From Streptococcus anginosus (lineage in GTDB: Bacteria; Bacillota; Bacilli; Lactobacillales; Streptococcaceae), in contig NZ_LR134283.1 in the NCBI RefSeq assembly GCF_900636475.1, positions 930,001 to 994,000 of the forward strand: DNA of 64,000 nucleotides. The letters are read 5' to 3'. The position numbers and the translations under genes are program-made. The notes under the pieces were generated by a model. It had not been told where the DNA came from and ran no database searches. It saw only the letters and a program-made list of their open reading frames with translations. Positions 1 through 8,457 of the stretch are shown here, piece by piece (position 1 is the stretch's first letter; every line of letters begins with the position of its first letter).

Positions 1-1955
1 AATAAAACGAGAAGTGGAACTTCCTGAGTAGCTAACTTATGAACCCATTTGACAATCAATTCTGCATAAGTATCCACATCTAAGTCTACAACATTTGGAA
101 AATCCTTGTCTAGCCATATTTTCTGCTGATGTTTCTGCTTTTGTAGTAACTGATAAAATGGTGCATGTTCAAAACCAAGTAAATGCGCTAAATGCACTTT
201 TTTACTGATTTCAAGCGTGGCTGAAACGAACAAGACTTGCACTTCTTCAGGTAGCAAGGCTCTAAAATCTAGCACTTCTAGGCAAGCAGCTTCCAACATC
301 GTTACTCGATAGTCATCAAATTGCTCTTCTTTTAACCAGAACTGGTCATATTTTGTGGCAAAAATAGTGCGTAAGTCAGAAAGAGAGCTTTGATCTAACT
401 CTGATAAATCTTGTCGGAGTTTGGAACAGGTTTCTTTCGTTAGCTCATTTTTCTTGTAGCATTGGAATTGTTCCACCGCATGAGTCAATTCAAATTGAAT
501 GTCCTCTAATAACCGACGCTGCAAAATGGTATCTGTTGTTTCAAGTTCTGATTGAATCTGCTGCAAGCATTTTGTCATATTGAGGGATTTTCGAGAGAAA
601 TTTTCCAAAGCTAAAAACAACTTCTGAGCTTCATCCACAATCAAAAGCCGATTCTCCACAATGGATTTATCATCTTCTAACCGCGTCAAAAAATAAGCAT
701 GATTGGTCACTAATACACGACTGCGTTTGGACTTTTCTTGACCTTTTTGCCAAAAATCTGCACCATAAAAGAGGGATTTTTTGCTCAATTTTCCATCATG
801 AAGCACCTGTTGAAAATAGGTCTGATAGCGATGCCGTTGACCAATTTCATCCAAATCACCAGATTTTGTTTCTGTGAGCCAAACTAAAAGCAACATCTTA
901 CAACGATTGACCAAACGATTGTCATCTACCTGCTGCAAACTGTCATAAAAGAAGTCAAGCTTTAAATAATTAGCAGGGCTTTTCAAGCTATGAACAGAAA
1001 GATGAAAGATTTCTTCTAACTTTTGTCCTTCATTTGCCACAATCTGATCTTGCAACACTTTCGTAGGAACCGTCACCAAAATTTGCTTGCTCGTTTGAGC
1101 CAAAGCAGGAAGCAAGTAACCATAAGTTTTACCTAAGCCCGTCTGAGCTTGTAAAAAACTTGGTTGCTGACTTTTTAAAGCCTGTTCCACATCATGCGCA
1201 AACTCATCTTGTTCTTTTCGCTCCTCTAAATCCAGCAAATTGATATTGTGTTGGAAATTTTTGGATAGTTTTCTCGCTTTTTTAATTTTTTTACTTTTTC
1301 TAAGAAAAATCCCCTGCCACTTCATCAAATCGTGGCAAGTTATGTCCGACATTTGGTTAAAAGCATCTTCTATTGCCAAACGTGATTCATAAATCAAACT
1401 ATCCGAAAATTTCAACAAATATTCCACTAATTCTTTCGGAAGTTTTTGGATTTTTTCTTGTATTTTTAAAAATAATGTAGCCGTTGCTGAGGCATCTGCA
1501 AGCGCTGTATGCGCATGTTTCAAAGGAATATCTAACTGCTCACATAATATTCCTAGATTGTATTTTTCAAACGTTGGGAAAAAGACTTGCGCAAGCTCTA
1601 CTGTATCTACCCTCGGAGTCACTAATTCAAATCCTTCCCAAAAGAGGGCTTCTGCTAATAAATTAGCATCAAATTTCACATTATGAGCCACAAAAATGGC
1701 ATCCTCAATCAACTCATAAATCTCACGAGCTACTTGAGAAAAGTCTGGCGCCCTTCTCAATCGCTTGTCTGTCAATCCTGTTAATTGGCAAATATGAGAA
1801 TCCAGCTTCTCATGAGGATTCACATCGGTTTCATAAGTTTTAACAATCTGACCATTTTCAATCAGCACAATCCCGACTTGAATAATCTTTGCGTTGCTGC
1901 TGGCACTCGTTGCCTCTAAATCCACCACAGCATATTTTCTTTTTTCTTGTGTCAT
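1..1955 (-). CDS. dinG: DinG-family ATP-dependent helicase with N-terminal DnaQ-like exonuclease (3-prime end outside window)
   Basis: About 651 codons are present and the frame is still open at the window edge, so the C-terminus is missing; streptococcal DinG proteins are roughly 800 residues. The N-terminus reads MTQEKRKYAVVDLEAT, a DEDD-type exonuclease ExoI motif. The helicase part has a Walker A-like AQTGLGKT motif (lysine near residue 276) and a DEAQ box at 441-444 where most family members have DEAH. The family unwinds forked DNA or R-loops in repair; nuclease plus helicase is the usual Gram-positive form. ATG at 1955 has no ribosome binding site. An extended -10 (TGGTATAAT) ends only 9 nt upstream, so the mRNA is nearly leaderless. 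Not a complete reading frame in the window, so the annotation rests on direct translation of the minus strand. Confidence 0.9.
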   Translation of the reverse strand, partial: MTQEKRKYAVVDLEATSASSNAKIIQVGIVLIENGQIVKTYETDVNPHEKLDSHICQLTGLTDKRLRRAPDFSQVAREIYELIEDAIFVAHNVKFDANLLAEALFWEGFELVTPRVDTVELAQVFFPTFEKYNLGILCEQLDIPLKHAHTALADASATATLFLKIQEKIQKLPKELVEYLLKFSDSLIYESRLAIEDAFNQMSDITCHDLMKWQGIFLRKSKKIKKARKLSKNFQHNINLLDLEERKEQDEFAHDVEQALKSQQPSFLQAQTGLGKTYGYLLPALAQTSKQILVTVPTKVLQDQIVANEGQKLEEIFHLSVHSLKSPANYLKLDFFYDSLQQVDDNRLVNRCKMLLLVWLTETKSGDLDEIGQRHRYQTYFQQVLHDGKLSKKSLFYGADFWQKGQEKSKRSRVLVTNHAYFLTRLEDDKSIVENRLLIVDEAQKLFLALENFSRKSLNMTKCLQQIQSELETTDTILQRRLLEDIQFELTHAVEQFQCYKKNELTKETCSKLRQDLSELDQSSLSDLRTIFATKYDQFWLKEEQFDDYRVTMLEAACLEVLDFRALLPEEVQVLFVSATLEISKKVHLAHLLGFEHAPFYQLLQKQKHQQKIWLDKDFPNVVDLDVDTYAELIVKWVHKLATQEVPLLVL

Positions 1956-1964
1956 ATTAGAAAA

Positions 1965-1973
1965 ATTATACCA
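1965..1973 (-). promoter_or_regulatory. Extended -10 promoter of dinG
   Basis: On the minus strand TGGTATAAT lies 9 nt before the dinG ATG. Initiation about 7 nt after the hexamer leaves a 5-prime leader of only 2-3 nt, with no Shine-Dalgarno sequence. Confidence 0.6.
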
Positions 1974-2091
1974 TAAATTCAACTATTTCGTATCACGTTT
2001 TACGCCTTATTTTCCCTTGATAAATAGCTTGATATTTCTTTTATGTCATTTTTCATATTTTTTGCTAAACTATGAAGTGAAAGGAGTTCTC

Positions 2092-2727
2092 ATGATAACA
2101 ATTCATAAAACTTTAAACTCTCAAGCATATGAAAATACTTATTATTTAGAAAATGAGCATCACCTCATCGTAGTTGATCCGGGTAGTGACTGGGATAAAA
2201 TTGCAGCAAAAATCCAAGAAATCAATAAGCCAATTACAGCTATTTTGCTGACCCATACTCATTACGATCATATTATGAGTGTTGATTTAGTTCGTCAACA
2301 TTTTGGACATCCACCTGTCTATGTCGCTGAAAGTGAAGCAACTTGGCTTTACACTCCGGAGTATAATCTATCTGGACTAGCTCGCCACCAAGATATTGAT
2401 AACATCATTCTCCAGCCTGCCGATGTCTTTTTTGACTATCATAGTCCTTACAGTCTAGATGATTTTTATTTTTACGTCGTACCAACATCAGGACATTCAA
2501 TCGGTGGTGTTTCAATCATCTTTCCTAACGAGCACTTTGTTTTAACTGGCGATGCTTTATTTTGCGAATCAATTGGTCGAACGGACCTCTATACTGGAAA
2601 TATAGAACAACTCATTTCTAGCATCAAAAACGAGTTGCTGGTCTTGCCTGATTATGATGTTTACCCTGGTCATGGTCCTCAAACCACCATTGTTCATGAA
2701 AAAATGTTTAATCCATTTTTGCATTAA
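2092..2727 (+). CDS. MBL-fold metallo-hydrolase (glyoxalase II-like, YcbL type)
   Basis: The protein is 211 residues. It has the metallo-beta-lactamase metal-binding motif THTHYDH at residues 54-60, a later TSGHSIGG histidine, the TGDALF aspartate and a C-terminal YPGHGPQT histidine, so both metal sites look complete. The family hydrolyses thioesters such as S-lactoylglutathione or related small molecules; the substrate here is unknown. The chosen ATG has AAGGAG at 2081-2086. The longer upstream frame lacks a ribosome binding site and reads into the dinG promoter, so it was not used. It stands alone on this strand, facing ftsX, with a hairpin directly after the stop. Confidence 0.85.
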   Translation: MITIHKTLNSQAYENTYYLENEHHLIVVDPGSDWDKIAAKIQEINKPITAILLTHTHYDHIMSVDLVRQHFGHPPVYVAESEATWLYTPEYNLSGLARHQDIDNIILQPADVFFDYHSPYSLDDFYFYVVPTSGHSIGGVSIIFPNEHFVLTGDALFCESIGRTDLYTGNIEQLISSIKNELLVLPDYDVYPGHGPQTTIVHEKMFNPFLH

Positions 2728-2812
2728 AAAAGCCCTAAATGAACTGCATCTCAAAAGTTAGATTTTTCTGTCTAACTTTCGGGTCAGGGTTCAATAGGGT
2801 TTTTATTATCAC
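2728..2812. terminator. Nested inverted-repeat terminator between MBL hydrolase and ftsX
   Basis: An inner perfect stem (AAAGTTAGA / TCTAACTTT) sits inside an outer imperfect stem (AAAAAGCCCTA / TAGGGTTTTT). It has A and T runs on both sides, so it can end transcription from either strand. The two-layer design resembles widespread streptococcal intergenic inverted repeats. Confidence 0.65.
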
Positions 2813-2819
2813 TTCTTTT

Positions 2820-3746
2820 TTAAATTTTCAAGAATCGTCTCATTGAGAGAACCGAGCCAAACGCTCCGATGATAATTCCTACTACAAAAAGGAAGGAAAT
2901 CATCAATGGAATAAAGGTTTTGGGTACAATCATTGAAAGATTTTGACTAGCAAGAGATGGATTAAATGACTTATAGGCCATTTCGTAAATAAAATAGACC
3001 AAGCCAGCTGGAACAACTGCCCCAAGCAAGCCAATCCAAGCTCCTTCTAACAAGAACGGACCTCGAATGTAACTGTTTTTTGCTCCCACCAGACGCATGA
3101 TTTGAATTTCACGACTGCGTGAAATAATCGTAATCCGAATAGTATTTGAAATCAAGAAAACAGCAATAAAGACTAAGAGGAGCGCTCCTACAATTCCCCA
3201 TGTACGGATAAAATTAGCTAACGCAAAAATACGTTTTGTATTGGCTCCACCGTATTCTACTTCAGAAACCCCTTCCACTTTCTTCGCATTGTTTGCGACA
3301 GACGTGACGTATTTGGGGTCAGTTGTATCGACAATATAAGCGTCATGTAGGGGATTGGCATCTCCTTCAAAGAGTTTCCAATCTTTACCCATGACTTCTG
3401 TTAGTTTCTTTAATTGTTCTTGCTTGCTAGAAAATGTTACTGATTTCACATTTGACATTTTGTTGAGGGCATCATATACCTTATGGTAGGCCTCATTTTT
3501 GACTGTTTGACCTTCTTTTGTAATAGTCTCTTCATTGTCCGCTGTATCTGGTCGCATATAGACCATAACCCGCACATTATTTTCAATATCTGTTGCTAGC
3601 TTCGCCGTGTTTAAAATGACTGACACAAAGATTGCGACTAACCCTAGTGTAATCATCACGGAGCTGACTGCAGCAACTGTCATCCAACCATTTCGCTTCA
3701 AACTTTTGAGCGATTCAAGCAGGTGACTTAAAAATCTACTATTCAT
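2820..3746 (-). CDS. ftsX: Cell division protein FtsX
   Basis: The protein is 308 residues. FtsX is the permease-like partner of FtsE; in streptococci FtsEX activates the peptidoglycan hydrolase PcsB at the septum. One membrane segment lies near residues 21-43, then a large extracellular loop with the DIENNVRVMVYM start, then three membrane segments in the C-terminal half, as in the family. The start at MNSRFLSH matches family N-termini. This ATG overlaps the ftsE end by 8 nt, so the two are translationally coupled. The longer reading frame starting at 3803 lies wholly within ftsE and was rejected. Confidence 0.93.
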   Translation of the reverse strand: MNSRFLSHLLESLKSLKRNGWMTVAAVSSVMITLGLVAIFVSVILNTAKLATDIENNVRVMVYMRPDTADNEETITKEGQTVKNEAYHKVYDALNKMSNVKSVTFSSKQEQLKKLTEVMGKDWKLFEGDANPLHDAYIVDTTDPKYVTSVANNAKKVEGVSEVEYGGANTKRIFALANFIRTWGIVGALLLVFIAVFLISNTIRITIISRSREIQIMRLVGAKNSYIRGPFLLEGAWIGLLGAVVPAGLVYFIYEMAYKSFNPSLASQNLSMIVPKTFIPLMISFLFVVGIIIGAFGSVLSMRRFLKI

Positions 3747-4431
3747 CGTATCCGTACTCTCCTTTTGCTTCATCACGCACCACACGACCATTTTCGATGG
3801 CAATAACGCGGTGACGCAAAGTATTTACAATTTGGCTATTGTGGGTCGCCATTAGAACCGTCGTCCCTTGCAGGTTAATTCGCTCCAGTAGATTCATGAT
3901 TTCCCACGAATTATCTGGATCCAAATTCCCCGTCGGTTCATCGGCAATCAAAACTTTAGGATTGTTCACAATCGCACGAGCAATGGCAATCCGCTGCTGC
4001 TCCCCACCTGAGAGTTCATTTGGAAATGAACGGACTTTGTGTTTTAAACCAACCAAATCCAACACTTCCATAACGCGCTTTTTGATATTCCGACGGCGTT
4101 CTCCAATAACTTCCATAGCGTAGGCGATATTTTCATAGACTGTCTTTTTGGGTAGCAACTTATAGTCTTGGAAAACGACACCAACATTCCGACGTAGCAT
4201 TGGAATATCACGTTTTTTAATCTTAGCAAGATTAAAGCCAGCAACTTGCAGACTTCCCTTATCAACTTTCACTTCACGATACAATAATCGAATAAAAGTT
4301 GATTTCCCTGCTCCAGAAGGACCTACAATATAGGTGAATTCTCCTGGCTCTACTTCAATGGACACACCACGCAGGGCTGTTGTCCCGTTGTCATACTTTT
4401 TGACAACATCTCTCATTTCAATAATTGACAT
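3739..4431 (-). CDS. ftsE: Cell division ATP-binding protein FtsE
   Basis: The protein is 230 residues and is the cytoplasmic ATPase of the FtsEX complex. It shows Walker A GPSGAGKST near residue 37, ABC signature LSGGEQQR near 140 and Walker B VLIADEPTGNLD near 160. It is the first gene of the ftsE-ftsX pair and lies about 100 nt downstream of prfB on the same strand, the order found in many Firmicutes. No strong terminator separates it from prfB, so co-transcription is possible. Confidence 0.95.
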   Translation of the reverse strand: MSIIEMRDVVKKYDNGTTALRGVSIEVEPGEFTYIVGPSGAGKSTFIRLLYREVKVDKGSLQVAGFNLAKIKKRDIPMLRRNVGVVFQDYKLLPKKTVYENIAYAMEVIGERRRNIKKRVMEVLDLVGLKHKVRSFPNELSGGEQQRIAIARAIVNNPKVLIADEPTGNLDPDNSWEIMNLLERINLQGTTVLMATHNSQIVNTLRHRVIAIENGRVVRDEAKGEYGYDE

Positions 4432-4535
4432 TTATTGTTAAGAGTTCCTTTCGTAAGATAGTTGAGGGAGTGGGAGAGGAAACTATGATTGCATTGCAAT
4501 TACAATTGTCTGCACCACTCTCGTAAATTTAATGT

Positions 4536-5631
4536 TTAGTTTAACCGCCATTTCAAGTAGGCATCGATGAAGCCATCAATATCTCCGTCCATGACTTTGT
4601 CAACCTGTGCGACTTCAAAGCCTGTCCGATGATCTTTGACCATCGTGTAAGGAGTAAAGACATAAGAGCGGATTTGGCTTCCCCAAGAAATTTCTTTTTT
4701 GTCTCCCTTTAAGGAATCCACTTCAGCTGCTTTCTTTTCTTGCTCCATTTGGTAGAGTTTCGCTTGAAGCAATTTCATTGCCCGATCACGGTTTCCATAT
4801 TGTGTGCGGTCAACAGTGGATTGTGTCACAATTCCCGTTGGTATGTGAGTTAAACGAACACCGGTTGAAACTTTGTTGACATTTTGCCCGCCAGCACCAC
4901 CGGAACGGAAAGTGTCCATCTTGATGTCTTCGTCTCGCACCTCAATTTCAATCGTGTCATCCAACTCCGGCATGACTTCCACTGAAGTAAAAGAAGTGTG
5001 ACGACGCTTAGCTGAGTCAAATGGCGAAATGCGCACCAAGCGATGAACTCCCATTTCAGACTTCAACAAACCATAGGCATGAGGACCCTCAAAAAACAAG
5101 GTAACAGACTTAATTCCCGCTTCATCTCCCGCTTGATAGTCCAATACTTCAACCTTGAAACCATGAGCATTGCCAAAGCGTGTATACATCCGCAGCAACA
5201 TATCCCCCCAGTCTTGAGCTTCTGTTCCACCAGAGCCTGGATGAATTTCAAGGATAGCATTGTTATTATCATAAGGTTCCGACAAGAGGAGTGTCATTTC
5301 ATAGCTGGTCATTTTTGTTTCCAACTCTGCTAATTTTTCTTCCAACTCTTCCTGTACAGAATCATCCTCCGCTAGAAAATCAAGCAAAATCTCTGATTCG
5401 TCAAATAAATCAGTCATTTGCTGGAAGTTATCATAGGTTTGCTTAAGTTCGTTTAATTCTTGAGATGTCTTTTGCGCTGCTATATTATCATCCCAAAAGT
5501 CAGGCTCTGTCATCTTATTTTCTAAGATAGCAATTTCCTCTTCCAGACCGTCTAAGTCAAAGAGACCCCCTGAAAGAAGCTAATTTTTCACGATTTGCGT
5601 CAATTTTTTGACGAATTTCTGAAATATCCAT
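4536..5631 (-). CDS. prfB: Peptide chain release factor 2 with programmed +1 frameshift
   Basis: RF2 recognises UAA and UGA and releases the finished peptide. The gene is two overlapping frames. It starts at ATG 5631 ([11 protein letters not shown]), runs 24 codons to AGG GGG TCT CTT, and meets an in-frame TGA at 5557-5559. Shifting +1 at CTT TGA C continues as [10 protein letters not shown] to the stop at 4536, giving about 364 residues. AGGGGG is the internal Shine-Dalgarno-like stimulator and CTT-TGA-C the classic slip site, so RF2 level sets its own synthesis. The SPF recognition tripeptide and the GGQ motif ([10 protein letters not shown]) are intact. A simple frame search finds only the part from 5513. 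Confidence 0.95.
5556..5572 (-). promoter_or_regulatory. prfB: prfB frameshift site (internal SD plus CUU UGA C)
   Basis: The minus strand reads AGGGGG TCT CTT TGA C. The purine run pairs with 16S rRNA a few bases before the slippery CTT, and the weak stop TGA is read by RF2 itself. This is autoregulation by the textbook arrangement. Confidence 0.93.
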
Positions 5632-5657
5632 ATCTACCTCTTTTCACATATCGTTTT

Positions 5658-5666
5658 ATTATATCA
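5658..5666 (-). promoter_or_regulatory. Probable prfB promoter (extended -10)
   Basis: TGATATAAT on the minus strand lies about 27 nt before the prfB ATG, which also has AGAGGTAG as ribosome binding site. No good -35 is visible. The rest of 5667-5826 shows no gene. Confidence 0.45.
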
Positions 5667-5826
5667 CAAATCAGTATTTTTTCCTAATTTCTGACAAAAT
5701 CCAATAATAGTTATTGTATAAAATTTCTAAGTCCTTATCAAGAAATTTCGTTCTTTGTTACACGATTGTTAGATAAGTTGCTGTCTGAAGAAAAATATTA
5801 AGAAGTTAGATACGTCAAAATGATAT

Positions 5827-6643
5827 TCATGATAGTCCCTTCTTTACAACCTTTCGCTCGAGAATTTCTAAAACGCCTGATTCTTGATTGCTTGGTGCTT
5901 GATACTTTGCTATTTTCTTGACCTTTTCAGAAGCATTTGCCATCGCATAGCTGTGACCCACATAAGCTAGCATTTCTAGGTCATTTCCACCGTCCCCAAA
6001 AGCCATCATCTCCTGTGGTGCAATACCAAAATGCTGACTAAGGAATTCAAGAGCAGAGCCTTTATGAACACCTCTTTGGATGATATCAATCGAACCATGT
6101 CCACTTGAAACTGCCTGAACGAGTTGACCAGTAACTTGATTTAGCTTTTCAAGGAGTTGATCTGTTTTTTCTTCTGGCACCAATAAAGCTAACTTGACAA
6201 AATCATCTTCTGGTAAATCCTGAAAATTAGAGATTTCTTTCAATGCATGGTAATAAATTGCAATTTCTTCTTTGTACTGTTTGGGTGCTGACTTGATCAA
6301 ATAAGCAGAATGAAGCCCGCAAAGAGTTGTCGCATTTTCTAATCCTTCTAACACAAGCACGTCTAAAACCTTTTCAATCTCTGTTCTAGCGATTTTTTCT
6401 TCTCGCAATAACTTCTCGCCTTCAAAAATTAGTGCTCCATTTTCTGAAACAATAATTAACTCATCCTGATATTTTGGAAAAAATGAAGCCAGTTGGGCAT
6501 ACTGATTGCCTGAAATGACGACTACTTTTATATCTTTTTCTTGCAAGCAATGCTCGATAAATTTTCTCAAAGCGCTTCACATCGTAGGTATTGTCTGAGT
6601 GCAGAAATGTACCGTCCATGTCAAATGCTACTAATTTTATCAT
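5827..6643 (-). pseudogene. Cof-type HAD phosphatase, broken by a single-base frameshift
   Basis: The 5-prime part starts MIKLVAFDMDGTFLHSD (HAD motif I DMDGT) after a strong GAGGAGG site. The remaining 240 residues, with FGDGGNDLEMLAY (motif IV) and a C2 cap, are in another frame. The frames join if one A is removed from the A-run at 6562-6565 (minus strand GAGAAAATTTATC), giving KRFEKFIEHCLQEKD followed by the motif II region VVVISGNQ. The rest is intact and unmutated, so this is either a very recent inactivation or a sequencing error. The intact family dephosphorylates small phosphorylated metabolites. Confidence 0.8.
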
Positions 6644-6739
6644 TCGTAGACCTCCTCTTGCTTCTATTTTACACCAAAAGACTTAAACTTTCCTATGATT
6701 TTTGACGAAAAATTTATTTCTTTCATTTTGCCTCAAATA

Positions 6740-6757
6740 TGCTACACTAGGAACATA
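6740..6757 (+). promoter_or_regulatory. Extended -10 promoter directly before the metallophosphoesterase frame
   Basis: TGCTACACT (6740-6748) is followed after 6 nt by ATA at 6755, in frame with NLAFMSDLHLDS. The geometry equals that of other leaderless promoters in this window, with ATA standing where ATG would be expected. This is an inference from spacing. Confidence 0.4.
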
Positions 6758-7572
6758 ACAAATTTAGCATTTATGAGTGATCTTCATTTGGATTCAAACC
6801 AATTTACTGATGAAGAAATCACTATTTTAATGGAACTATTAGCAGCAAGAAAGGTTGATCATATTCATTTTGCAGGGGATCTGTCTAATGGTTTTGAGCA
6901 AATTAGTTTGCCTTTTTACAAAAGCTCAAAAAGTCCTTCTCCGCTTCTTACAATTTAGGCAATCATGACATGCTAGGAATGACTGAAGACGAGATTCAAC
7001 AGCACGATTTCAACATACAATCATTTGGACAGACTCAGTTTATTAGCCTAGCAGGTTGGTATGACTATGGCTTCGTTCCCGAAAAAACACCTGAAGAACA
7101 CAAACGAACCAAGCAATTTTTCTGGTTTGATAGACGATTGAACCGCAACACTGATGACCCTATACTCACTCAACAGACCCTAGAACAACTTGAGAGAATT
7201 TTGGCTTCTCTGAATGGTCCTATTATCCTAGCTATGCATTTTGTTCCTCACAAAGATTTTCTTTACAATCACCCTTATTTTCAGCGCTTTAATACTTTTC
7301 TGGGTAATCAGACCTTTCATGAGCTCTTTGTCAAATATGGTGTGAAAGGTGTTGTCTTTGGTCATCTTCACCACCGCCACTCCGCTCGAATGATTGACAG
7401 TGTCTGCTATCATACAAGACCTCTTGGTTACATCCGCGAATGGCAGTTGACCCAACAATTTTTCAAAGATCATCCTCAATACAAAATCCCTCAAATGTAC
7501 CGTCTCCATAAACGCTATAATGCAGTAAAAGACTTATTTCTTTTCCAATCATGTAAGAAAAAGCACCTCTGA
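6755..7572 (+). pseudogene. Calcineurin-like metallophosphoesterase, frameshifted
   Basis: The first part carries SDLHLDS (metal motif D-x-H) and HFAGDLSNG (GD motif). The second part, in another frame, carries NLGNHDM (GNHD/E motif), ILAMHFVPH and VFGHLHHRH (GHxH). All catalytic motifs survive, split by loss of one T in the T-run at 6913-6917. With that T restored the frame reads LPFLQKLKKSFSASYNLGNHD. The only ATG in frame near the start is at 6773, inside the metal motif context; an ATA at 6755 lies where a leaderless start would be. The family hydrolyses phosphoesters; the substrate is unknown. It is divergent from the also broken HAD gene. Confidence 0.75.
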
Positions 7573-7607
7573 GAAGAATTAGAAGATGCCCTTATCATTT
7601 TTGATAT

Positions 7608-8399
7608 TTAGTACGAAAATAACTGAATAGTTTCTCTCAGCTCGTCTGCAAGAACTTTTTCTTTATTTAATTGGAGATAAATTTCTAATAAGCACGAACG
7701 AACATTGGAAAACTGTATGAAGTCTATTGAGTTTTCTAACGGAAAGCTAAGTGAAGTTAACCAAACCGCAACTCTGGTTTGTGAGAGCCTCTCATTTAAA
7801 ACAGCTTGATAGATTACTCGTGCCAAACGCCATTCTTCATCACTAATAAAGCGCCAATCCACTCTTTTAAAAATCTTTTCTAATACTTGAAGAACCTCAT
7901 TTACTCGTGTTATAGGAAAATCTGGATGACAGATAATCTCAACTAAAAGATCTGCACCATGAGCAAAGGCATGCACCCAACCATATTCTTCAGAATAACC
8001 AGTGCTATCATTTTCATACAATAAATAAGATAGACCTTGTTCAAATAGAGCCATTCTTTGATGACTAGAAAGTCTTTTAAAATAAAGTGAATTTTTCTTA
8101 GCATCTGCATTTAGCAAATTAGCGAATAATAAAGCCGTAAAAGATCGAGTCAGAGTCGCTTGACCAACCTCTTCTTTTTTATACAAGAGTCCTTGTCGTT
8201 TTAGAGCCTCAACCGCTACAAAATCAAACTGTTCCTTTGTAAATAACTGTTCTTGTATGGCTCTGGCTAGAGAAACAAAGATTAAGTCATCTCGTATTTT
8301 ATAATTCGGATGACCAACATGATCTAACATCCAAAGGATTTCTTCTTGTTGATAAATCGGCATATCCTGTGCTAATTTTTCTTTTAGTATTTTTTCCAT
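7608..8399 (-). CDS. DUF2785 domain protein
   Basis: The protein is 263 residues from ATG 8399, which has AAAGGA 6 nt upstream; the TTG 15 nt earlier has no such site. It is mainly alpha-helical with a family-typical GWVHAFAHGADLL segment near the middle and no signal peptide or membrane segment. Its function is not known; DUF2785 proteins are found in Firmicutes as single genes. It lies downstream of the P-type ATPase, separated by a strong terminator, so it is probably transcribed separately. Confidence 0.75.
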   Translation of the reverse strand: MEKILKEKLAQDMPIYQQEEILWMLDHVGHPNYKIRDDLIFVSLARAIQEQLFTKEQFDFVAVEALKRQGLLYKKEEVGQATLTRSFTALLFANLLNADAKKNSLYFKRLSSHQRMALFEQGLSYLLYENDSTGYSEEYGWVHAFAHGADLLVEIICHPDFPITRVNEVLQVLEKIFKRVDWRFISDEEWRLARVIYQAVLNERLSQTRVAVWLTSLSFPLENSIDFIQFSNVRSCLLEIYLQLNKEKVLADELRETIQLFSY

Positions 8400-8424
8400 A
8401 TCTTTCCTTTTCAATTAGATTATT

Positions 8425-8454
8425 AGAAAAAGTCATCCGAAGATGACTTTTTCT
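8425..8454 (-). terminator. Intrinsic terminator of the mgtA-type ATPase gene
   Basis: On the minus strand AAAAAGTCATC-TTCG-GATGACTTTTT forms a perfect stem with a UUCG tetraloop followed by T residues, directly after the ATPase stop. Confidence 0.9.
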
Positions 8455-8457
8455 TTC

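Noticed and set aside
1894..2091. N-terminal extension of the MBL hydrolase frame
   Set aside because: It overlaps the dinG start and promoter, has no ribosome binding site, and the ATG at 2092 has AAGGAG and matches family N-termini.
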